Part shown: positions 1 to 5,050 of the stretch, piece after piece
Layout: each line of letters begins with the position of its first letter
Position numbering within the stretch: the stretch's first letter is position 1
Assembly: GCA_947454745.1 (NCBI GenBank)
Contig: CANGMV010000107.1
Span: forward strand, 1-5,050
Source: Bacteroidota bacterium
GTDB taxonomy: Bacteria > Bacteroidota > Bacteroidia > Chitinophagales > Chitinophagaceae
Direction: 5' to 3'
DNA length: 5,050 nt
Program-made: the position numbers and the translations under genes
Notes under the pieces: generated by a model
The model's database searches: none
Seen by the model: the letters and a program-made list of their open reading frames with translations, nothing else
What the model was told of the DNA's origin: nothing

Positions 1-32
1 AATTTATTTTTACATAAGAGCTTCAACAAAAA

Positions 33-63
33 TTCTATTACTCAAATAAAAGACCGATATTTG
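33..63 (+). promoter_or_regulatory. Candidate Bacteroidota-type promoter of the DUF1015 gene
   Basis: The octamer GATATTTG at 56-63 matches five of the six fixed positions of the Bacteroidota -7 element TAnnTTTG. About 20 bases upstream, TTC at 33-35 is only a weak match to the TTG of the -33 element. The -7 box ends five bases before the ATG at 69, so transcription would begin at or next to the start codon and the mRNA would be leaderless or nearly so. The -7 match and its position are seen directly; promoter activity is inferred. An upstream gene could also read through into this one. Confidence 0.4.
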
Positions 64-68
64 CGCCC

Positions 69-1301
69 ATGGCAAAAATCAGACCCTTTGAAGCACTTCG
101 CCCTCAGCCTCAATTAGCGAAGCAAGTAGCAAGCAAACCATACGACGTTTTAAATAGTGCCGAAGCAAAACACGAAGCAGTAGGTAATGCCTATTCTTTT
201 TTACATATTACCAAAAGTGAAATTGATTTACCTGAAGCAACTGATATTCATAGTCAACAGGTTTATGATTTAGCATTAGAAAATTTAAACGCGTTTGTAC
301 AAAGAGATGTGTTGTTTAAGGAATCAAAACCTTGTTATTATATTTATCAATTAATCATGGATGGTCGTGCACAAACAGGATTGGTATGTGTAAGTAGTAT
401 TGATGACTATAATAATGACATTATTAAAAAGCATGAGTTCACCCGCCCCGAAAAAGAGCAGGACAGAATCAATCATATTAAAACAACCGGTGCGCAAACC
501 GGCAATGTGTTTTTAGCCTACCGCAATCAAGCATCTATCGACGCTTTAATTGACAAATGGAAGACTACTAAAAATGCAGTGTACGATTTTACAGCCGAGG
601 ATGGCATACAGCATACGGTTTGGGCAGTAAGCGATTCTGCAACTGTAGAACAAATTACTGCGTTATTTGCTGCCGAAGTACCATGTACTTATATAGCCGA
701 CGGACACCATCGTGCTGCATCAGCAGCCAAAGTAAAGTTGGCATTAGGCGAAGCGGCTACCCCAGCGGCTGATTATTTTTTAACGACTTTGTTCCCTTCC
801 AATCAATTACATATCATGGATTACAACCGTGTAGTAAAAGATTTGAACGGACATAGTGCCGAAGCCTTTATTGCTGCATTGGGCAATGAGTTTGAAGTAA
901 ACGAACACGAAGGAGCATACAAGCCAACCGAATTACACAGTTTTGGTATGTACTTAGCCAGTAAGTGGTATACATTAAAAGCGAAACCAGGAACTTATAA
1001 CGACAATGATCCTATTGGCGTTTTGGATGTAACTATTTTGTCAAACAATATCTTATCAAAATTATTGGGTATTGTAGACCAAAGAACCGACAAGCGAATT
1101 GACTTTGTGGGTGGTATACGAGGTTTAGCTGAATTGGAAAAAAGAGTAGACAGCGGTGAAATGCAATTAGCCATTAGCTTGTACCCAGTAACCATCGACC
1201 AATTGTTTAATATTGCGGATGCAGGTGAAGTAATGCCTCCAAAAAGCACTTGGTTTGAACCTAAATTAAGAGACGGATTATTGACACATTTAATATATTA
1301 G
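69..1301 (+). CDS. DUF1015 family protein (COG4198-like), function unknown
   Basis: This is a complete 410-aa protein of the DUF1015 family, which has no established biochemical role. Family hallmarks are an N-terminal IRPFEALRP at residues 4-12, KPYDVLN at 23-29, GNVFLAYRN at 145-153, YIADGHHR at 208-215 and the C-terminal block MPPKSTWFEPKL at 389-400. Length is normal for the family and nothing looks broken. No signal peptide or membrane segment is seen, so it should be cytosolic. The ATG at 69 is the first possible start after an in-frame TAA at 15-17, and no Shine-Dalgarno sequence precedes it. In Bacteroidota this family often follows serC and serA (known from other genomes), but the upstream neighbour lies outside this window. 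The ADGHHR motif resembles the conserved loop of ParB/sulfiredoxin-fold proteins, which include free-serine kinases. A serine-related activity is therefore a reasonable guess but unproven. It is followed by its own terminator, so it is not co-transcribed with the next gene. Confidence 0.9.
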   Translation: MAKIRPFEALRPQPQLAKQVASKPYDVLNSAEAKHEAVGNAYSFLHITKSEIDLPEATDIHSQQVYDLALENLNAFVQRDVLFKESKPCYYIYQLIMDGRAQTGLVCVSSIDDYNNDIIKKHEFTRPEKEQDRINHIKTTGAQTGNVFLAYRNQASIDALIDKWKTTKNAVYDFTAEDGIQHTVWAVSDSATVEQITALFAAEVPCTYIADGHHRAASAAKVKLALGEAATPAADYFLTTLFPSNQLHIMDYNRVVKDLNGHSAEAFIAALGNEFEVNEHEGAYKPTELHSFGMYLASKWYTLKAKPGTYNDNDPIGVLDVTILSNNILSKLLGIVDQRTDKRIDFVGGIRGLAELEKRVDSGEMQLAISLYPVTIDQLFNIADAGEVMPPKSTWFEPKLRDGLLTHLIY

Positions 1302-1331
1302 TCGATTCTAAAAAAGATCGATAAGCATTTT

Positions 1332-1360
1332 AAAAAGCCCAGCACACCGCTGGGTTTTTT
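1332..1360 (+). terminator. Intrinsic terminator after the DUF1015 gene
   Basis: CCCAGC (1338-1343) pairs perfectly with GCTGGG (1349-1354) around the 5-nt loop ACACC. The stem extends by a G-T wobble and by pairing of the upstream A-run (1332-1336) with the T-run at 1355-1360. A GC stem followed by six T is a textbook rho-independent terminator. It begins 31 bases after the stop codon at 1299-1301. It implies that the downstream ligase gene has its own promoter between 1361 and 1423. Confidence 0.9.
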
Positions 1361-1388
1361 GTGACCTTTATTCTTTTTTTTCTGCGCC

Positions 1389-1403
1389 TTTATTTGTACT
1401 TTG
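1389..1403 (+). promoter_or_regulatory. Candidate promoter -7 region of the acyl-CoA synthetase gene
   Basis: Two overlapping weak matches to the Bacteroidota -7 element TAnnTTTG are visible: TTTATTTG at 1389-1396 (five of six fixed bases) and TACTTTG at 1397-1403 (one base short). Either would place the transcript start roughly 15-30 bases before the ATG at 1424. No convincing TTG -33 element lies at the usual spacing. A promoter is expected in this 63-base gap because a strong terminator precedes it, but the exact site is uncertain. Confidence 0.3.
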
Positions 1404-1423
1404 TTACACAATTTTGCTTGACC

Positions 1424-3208
1424 ATGGAGTGTAAAAGACTATTCGATTGTATCGAACACCAATTACAACATTTTCCTAAGGAGGACATGTTGGTTGCGAA
1501 AGAAAACGGAGCCTGGAGAAAGTATTCCACGCAGGAAATCGCACAAAACGTAAATGAGTTGAGCGCGGGCTTATTAAGCTTGGGCTTGTCGGCTAATAAT
1601 TTTACACCCGAAGGCAGCGATAAAATTGCAGTGATAAGTACCAATCGTCCCGAATGGTTAATTGCTGACATGGCAGCACAACAACTAGGCATTATTTGGG
1701 TGCCTGTTTATCCAACCACCAATCCATTAGAGTTAACGTTTATTTTAAATGATGCGTCGGTACAATATATGTTTGCGAGTAGCAAAGAATTGTATGATAA
1801 AGTAATGTCGGTTAAAAACGAAGTAGCTTGTTTAAAAGAAGTGTACACTTTTGATAAAATAGAAGGCGCAAAACATTGGACGGAATTAAAAAATAATGAT
1901 ACCGAAAAATTAGCGCAGGTAGCGGCCATTAAAAAAACAGTACCTGTGGATCAGGTAGCTACCTTTATTTATACATCAGGCACAACGGGCACACCCAAAG
2001 GCGTGATGTTAACGCATCGCAATATTTATTTCAATTTAAAAATGGGAAAAGAAAGTTTTCCTTTCCCCGATGCGCCAACACAAAAGGTATTAAGTTTTTT
2101 ACCGCTGAATCATATTTTTGAAAAAGTAGCTTCTTATATTTATTTATATAGTGGCATGGGTGTTTATTATGCCGAAAGTATGGATACTATTGCCGATAAC
2201 TTACGTGAAGTACAACCAGACGGATTTTCGACAGTACCAAGATTGTTAGAAAAGGTATTTGAAAAAATCATGTTAAAGGGCGAAGAGTTAACAGGCATCA
2301 AAAGAAAATTATTTTTCTGGGCAGTAGGATTAGCCGAGCAATATGATAATTTAATACCGGGTTCATGGTGGTATCAACAAAAATTAAAAATAGCGAACAA
2401 GTTAATTTTTAACAAGTGGCGTGAAGCGTTGGGCGGCAATGTAAAATTTATTGTAACAGGAGGAGCAGCTTGTCAGGTAAAATTATTGCGCATCTTTAAT
2501 GCAGCACAAATTCCAGTGTATGAAGGATATGGTCCAACAGAGAATAGTCCAATTATAAGTATTAACCTAAGAACCGAAAGGGGAACCAAATACGGTACCG
2601 TAGGAGAAGTGATAAAGGGAGTAGCGTTAAAATTAGAAGCAGACGGAGAAATTTGTGTAGCAGGTCCAAGTGTGATGTTGGGTTATTATAAACGTCCCGA
2701 CTTAACCGCTGAAACAATTATTGATGGCTGGTTACATACAGGTGATATTGGAGAATTAATTGACGGACGCTATTTAAAAATTACGGATCGAAAAAAAGAA
2801 TTGTTTAAAACCAGCGGTGGCAAGTATGTGGCACCACAGCCGATTGAAAACAAGATGAAGGAGAGTCCATTTATTGAACAGATCTTATTAATTGGGGACA
2901 ATCGCAAATTTGTAAGTGCCTTAATTGTACCTGGATTTTCAAAATTAAAAGACTGGGCAAAGCAACATGGTATTGAGTATACGAGCAATGAAGCCATTAT
3001 CAAAAATAATATGGTTATTGCTATGATCACCGATATAGTGGAAGAGTATAATAAATTGTTTAATCAGGTAGAACAAGTAAAAAAGTTCACATTAATACCA
3101 AGAGAGTTTACTATTGACAAAGGAGAGATGACACCGAAGTTAAGTATCCGACGCAAAGTGATCTTAGCCAATTTTGAAAAAGAAGTAGATGCGATGTATG
3201 CATCTTAA
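1424..3208 (+). CDS. Long-chain fatty acid--CoA ligase (AMP-forming acyl-CoA synthetase, FAA1/FadD15-like)
   Basis: This enzyme activates long-chain fatty acids with ATP and CoA through an acyl-adenylate, feeding lipid synthesis or beta-oxidation. It is expected in the cytosol or at the inner face of the membrane. Numbering from the ATG at 1424 (594 aa), the ANL-superfamily motifs are intact and in order: P-loop YTSGTTGTPKG at 183-193, VTGGAA at 344-349, the A5 motif YEGYGPTENSP at 366-376, DGWLHTGDIGEL at 434-445, the hinge region ITDRKKELFKTSGGK at 453-467, and the A10 motif DKGEMTPKLSIRRK at 565-578. In the A10 motif, Lys572 is the likely catalytic lysine. Length and motif spelling fit the COG1022 long-chain group rather than acetyl-CoA synthetase or NRPS domains; exact chain-length preference cannot be read. 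The frame is open back to a GTG at 1361, but that codon abuts the terminator T-run and would add 21 residues of low-complexity hydrophobic sequence, so ATG 1424 is preferred. It stands alone transcriptionally, with a terminator on each side. Confidence 0.93.
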   Translation: MECKRLFDCIEHQLQHFPKEDMLVAKENGAWRKYSTQEIAQNVNELSAGLLSLGLSANNFTPEGSDKIAVISTNRPEWLIADMAAQQLGIIWVPVYPTTNPLELTFILNDASVQYMFASSKELYDKVMSVKNEVACLKEVYTFDKIEGAKHWTELKNNDTEKLAQVAAIKKTVPVDQVATFIYTSGTTGTPKGVMLTHRNIYFNLKMGKESFPFPDAPTQKVLSFLPLNHIFEKVASYIYLYSGMGVYYAESMDTIADNLREVQPDGFSTVPRLLEKVFEKIMLKGEELTGIKRKLFFWAVGLAEQYDNLIPGSWWYQQKLKIANKLIFNKWREALGGNVKFIVTGGAACQVKLLRIFNAAQIPVYEGYGPTENSPIISINLRTERGTKYGTVGEVIKGVALKLEADGEICVAGPSVMLGYYKRPDLTAETIIDGWLHTGDIGELIDGRYLKITDRKKELFKTSGGKYVAPQPIENKMKESPFIEQILLIGDNRKFVSALIVPGFSKLKDWAKQHGIEYTSNEAIIKNNMVIAMITDIVEEYNKLFNQVEQVKKFTLIPREFTIDKGEMTPKLSIRRKVILANFEKEVDAMYAS

Positions 3209-3213
3209 ATAAT

Positions 3214-3245
3214 AAAAAAAGCCTTCGAAATTCGGAGGCTTTTTT
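3214..3245. terminator. Bidirectional intrinsic terminator between convergent genes
   Basis: AGCCTTCGA (3220-3228) pairs with TCGGAGGCT (3232-3240) as a 9-bp stem with one T-G wobble and a 3-nt loop. It is flanked by an A-run (3214-3220) on the left and a T-run (3240-3245) on the right. Each strand therefore shows a GC-containing hairpin followed by six or seven U, so it can stop the ligase transcript and the opposing transcript. Its right edge overlaps the TAA stop codon (3246-3244) of the minus-strand gene, and it starts five bases after the ligase stop codon. Confidence 0.9.
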
Positions 3246-4788
3246 ATGTGCGTTGTTTTTTAGCAGCTTCAAATTTTTCTTTAATAATGGTTTGCACGTC
3301 CTTGTTTTGAATTTTACTTTTCAACCAGGAAATAATATCTAAATACATAAAGGCTCTACTTTCTAATTTATTTTTTTCCAATGGTTGCAAAGTTTTCAAT
3401 AATACTTCAAAGGAAGGTTCCTTTCCCGTCTGAATAGAGGTTTTAATAAAATTGAACAATACTTCTTCCACTGCACCCAAGTTTTTCATTTTGGACATGA
3501 ATCGGAAAACCGATTTAGATAAGTAAGCAACTACTTCCATATTGCCTAATTCATAATGCGCAATTAAGTGAAGCAAACGTGCATAACATTGTAAGTCGTC
3601 ACGTAAATTTACTTTCCAATTTATAATGCGATTTAAATAGTCAATAGTTTTTTCGGCATTGCCCGCACCAAAATATAAGCTGGCAATTTTATAATAGAAT
3701 ACTAAAATGCGATGACTGTCAATATACAATTCAATCTCTTTTAATTTTTCTTCCATATCCGGAATCATCGCCAAACCCTCGCTAAACGTGCCTTTCAGGA
3801 AGTGCTGGTTAATTTTAGCAATGTATAAATAAATAAAAGACTGAATTAAATTGTTCTTGTTATTTAAAACAATTGGGGTTTCACTAAACTGTTCTAAAAT
3901 ACAAATGGTTTCTTTAAACTTATCAAAATTTCTTAAGTCAAAATGTGCGCTAATTAAATTGTGCAAGCCTTTAATATATTGTGCCGACTCAATTTGTTTC
4001 ATGCCTTCTTCTTTCTCAAATAAATCCACCCATTTTTGTGCATATCTATAATGCATTAAAAAATCCTGCGTAATAAATCCATACCAACAATGACATTGAT
4101 AACGGTATAAGCGTTCATAAAAACCCTTCGACGATTTTACTTGTTCTAAAATAGGATCCTGCATTAATGTATCCAAAGTAATTCTATCTTCCTCATCACG
4201 CGCGTGACCGTGTTGAATATACCAACTGTATAATTGTAAACTAAGGTTGGAAGTTTTTGCAATAAAAAATATGCGTTCGTTCGCTTCATCAATTTCATCA
4301 CTTAATTGTTGTGCACGATCCTGCATACTTCGTGTAATATGTAGGGATTCAATTTTCTTTTCTAAAAAAAGTACTTGCAATAAATAGGTAACCTGATTAT
4401 TTTGTTTGGTAAGCGTTTTGATTTTATCTAACAAACGAAGGCTTTGAATATATAAACCCTTGTTGTATAAAATTTTGGCATGGTCCAACTGCTCATGAAT
4501 TTGCAAGTCGATATTTTCACTTTGCTTCAGGATCCTTAAACTAGCTAAAATTTGATCATATAAGTGCGCCTTCAAATTGGACAATTGTTGTTTTTGAATG
4601 GACTCGTTTTTGCGGAGCAATTCCTCCTCATCGTAGTCCTTCATTTTGTCCAAGGCATCGAATAATTGAATAATCTTTAAATCAGCCGACGCAGAGTTGC
4701 GGGCAGCATACAACTTAAAGTTGCGCTTTTCCCCCTTCTCCAGGGATTTTACCAAAATAAATAAGGCGTCGGTGCTTAGGTTGGGCAT
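3244..4788 (-). CDS. Uncharacterised alpha-helical protein with TPR-like repeats
   Basis: This is a complete 514-aa protein that I cannot assign to a named function. It is rich in Leu, Lys, Glu and Ile and reads as almost wholly helical, without a signal peptide, membrane segment or catalytic motif, so a cytosolic scaffold or protein-binding role is the natural guess. TPR-like helix pairs are visible: around residues 101-127 (AKILYNKGLYIQSLRLLDKI), 365-392 (KIASLYFGAGNAEKTIDYLN) and 407-431 (HLIAHYELGNMEVVAYL). The N-terminal block containing SLEKGEKRNFKLYA (15-28), followed by a charged helical stretch to about residue 100, looks like the most conserved part and recalls proteins I associate with Bacteroidota; this is from memory, not a search. 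The ATG at 4788 is favoured because the conserved-looking block starts directly after it. The gene converges on the acyl-CoA synthetase and diverges from leuA, so it is probably monocistronic. A candidate promoter is TTTACA-N17-TATTTG (4861 to 4833, minus strand), which is weak. The reading frame is certain; the function is not. Confidence 0.85.
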   Translation of the reverse strand: MPNLSTDALFILVKSLEKGEKRNFKLYAARNSASADLKIIQLFDALDKMKDYDEEELLRKNESIQKQQLSNLKAHLYDQILASLRILKQSENIDLQIHEQLDHAKILYNKGLYIQSLRLLDKIKTLTKQNNQVTYLLQVLFLEKKIESLHITRSMQDRAQQLSDEIDEANERIFFIAKTSNLSLQLYSWYIQHGHARDEEDRITLDTLMQDPILEQVKSSKGFYERLYRYQCHCWYGFITQDFLMHYRYAQKWVDLFEKEEGMKQIESAQYIKGLHNLISAHFDLRNFDKFKETICILEQFSETPIVLNNKNNLIQSFIYLYIAKINQHFLKGTFSEGLAMIPDMEEKLKEIELYIDSHRILVFYYKIASLYFGAGNAEKTIDYLNRIINWKVNLRDDLQCYARLLHLIAHYELGNMEVVAYLSKSVFRFMSKMKNLGAVEEVLFNFIKTSIQTGKEPSFEVLLKTLQPLEKNKLESRAFMYLDIISWLKSKIQNKDVQTIIKEKFEAAKKQRT

Positions 4789-4966
4789 CGTAGCTGATTT
4801 TAGTTCAAGTTATTGAAAATCAAGCAATTAATCAAATAATGGCCATCTTATATATTGTAAAATAGGCATAAAATTGATGTGAATTACTTGTTAATATAGG
4901 GTATTTTTATACAATAAACGGGCCAAAAGCCCGTTTGTCATCTATAAACGATTGTAAATCAATAAT
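4789..4966. promoter_or_regulatory. Divergent intergenic region between the helical-repeat gene and leuA
   Basis: This 178-base, very AT-rich gap must hold the promoters of both divergent genes. On the plus strand TATTTTTA (4902-4909) matches five of six fixed bases of TAnnTTTG, but the nearest TTG triplets (4888-4890 and 4874-4876) are respectively too close and slightly too far for a standard -33 element. An alternative is TTTG at 4934-4937 with TAAATCAA at 4955-4962, which is weaker. On the minus strand TTTACA (4861-4856) and TATTTG (4838-4833) are 17 bases apart. None is decisive. No leucine-rich leader peptide, T-box or known riboswitch is recognisable. The only short plus-strand ORF noted, at 4839-4865, has eight codons with a single Leu. 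Confidence 0.45.
4914..4938 (+). other. Perfect inverted repeat (terminator-like hairpin) upstream of leuA
   Basis: AAACGGGC (4916-4923) and GCCCGTTT (4929-4936) form a perfect 8-bp stem with a CAAAA loop. An extra T-G and A-T pair extend it to 4914-4938. It ends 28 bases before the leuA ATG. It resembles an intrinsic terminator, but only three T follow the GC part before GTC, and no gene ends here because the flanking genes diverge. Possible roles are an attenuator or 5'-end mRNA stabiliser for leuA, an operator for a dimeric regulator, or a stop for stray transcription. The structure is seen directly; the role is inferred. Confidence 0.6.
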
Positions 4967-5050
4967 ATGAGCCAAAAAGTATTCATTTTTGATACCACTT
5001 TAAGAGACGGTGAGCAGGTGCCAGGTTGTAAACTCAACACCAAGGAAAAG
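4967..5050 (+). CDS. leuA: 2-isopropylmalate synthase, N-terminal fragment (cut by the window end)
   Basis: Only the first 28 codons are present, and the frame stays open to the last base. The enzyme condenses acetyl-CoA with 2-oxoisovalerate, the first committed step of leucine synthesis, in the cytosol. The signature is [13 protein letters not shown] at residues 8-20. In this HMGL/DRE-TIM family the Arg-Asp pair (R13, D14) lies at the active site, with the Asp binding the divalent metal. The GEQVPGC continuation is what I associate with Bacteroidota LeuA, unlike GEQALQA in E. coli. Homocitrate or citramalate synthases share the start motif and cannot be excluded from 28 residues. The ATG at 4967 leaves the typical few residues before the motif. 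leuCDB or other branched-chain genes may follow outside the window. The C-terminal regulatory domain, if any, cannot be judged. Confidence 0.85.
   Translation, partial: MSQKVFIFDTTLRDGEQVPGCKLNTKEK

Noticed and set aside
1..68. Possible tail of an upstream gene at the window start
   Set aside because: One frame is open from base 1 to about 117, but it overlaps the DUF1015 start and the partial peptide has no recognisable feature. The other two plus frames stop at 15-17 and by about 50.
995..1249. Minus-strand open frame of 84 codons inside the DUF1015 gene
   Set aside because: Fully antisense to conserved coding sequence. Its translation shows no family motif and no promoter is evident.
1302..1321. 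Short inverted repeat TCGAT/ATCGA just after the DUF1015 stop codon
   Set aside because: Only 5 bp with a 10-base spacer, expected by chance in such sequence. The real terminator lies just downstream.
1390..1929. Minus-strand open frames (100 and 73 codons) opposite the 5' part of the acyl-CoA synthetase
   Set aside because: Cys/Ser-rich compositional shadows of the conserved ligase frame. One runs into the T-rich promoter gap.
2770..3030. Minus-strand open frame of 86 codons opposite the ligase C-terminal region
   Set aside because: Overlaps the conserved hinge and C-terminal domain of the ligase and looks like an antisense shadow.
3851..4051. Plus-strand open frame of 66 codons inside the helical-repeat gene
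   Set aside because: Antisense to a well-formed long gene. The hydrophobic, Cys/Ser/Leu-rich composition is expected from the complement of Lys/Glu/Leu-rich helices.
4839..4865. Eight-codon plus-strand ORF upstream of leuA as a possible attenuation leader peptide
   Set aside because: Only one leucine codon, no run of regulatory codons, and it ends about 50 bases before the hairpin, so it cannot work as a classical leucine leader.

Overview
The window is AT-rich and its gene starts lack clear Shine-Dalgarno sequences. It carries TAnnTTTG-like promoter elements, a LeuA N-terminus of the GEQVPG type and a 514-residue helical protein that looks restricted to Bacteroidota. Together these point to a member of the Bacteroidota, possibly the Chitinophagales/Sphingobacteria side. 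The phylum call is fairly firm; the order is a guess. No mobile element, CRISPR array, tRNA, rRNA or phage signature is visible.

Layout: (1) 69-1301, plus strand, a complete DUF1015-family protein of 410 aa, closed by a strong intrinsic terminator at 1332-1360. (2) 1424-3208, plus strand, a complete long-chain acyl-CoA synthetase (AMP-forming) with all adenylation motifs. It ends at a hairpin at 3214-3245 flanked by an A-run and a T-run, so it can terminate transcription from both sides. (3) 3244-4788, minus strand, a 514-aa uncharacterised alpha-helical protein with TPR-like repeats, convergent with the ligase. (4) 4789-4966, a divergent intergenic region with a perfect 8-bp hairpin. (5) 4967 to the window end, plus strand, the first 28 codons of 2-isopropylmalate synthase (leuA).

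The genes do not form an operon. Terminators separate the first, second and third genes, and the third and fourth diverge. The ligase (fatty-acid activation) and LeuA (first committed step of leucine synthesis) are ordinary metabolism. DUF1015 genes in Bacteroidota commonly sit beside serC/serA (known from other genomes, not visible here), so a link to serine metabolism is plausible.

I see no convincing new multi-gene system. The points most worth a second look are the ParB/Srx-like ADGHHR motif of the DUF1015 protein, a probably leaderless start at 69, the unexplained hairpin in front of leuA, and the uncharacterised helical-repeat protein.
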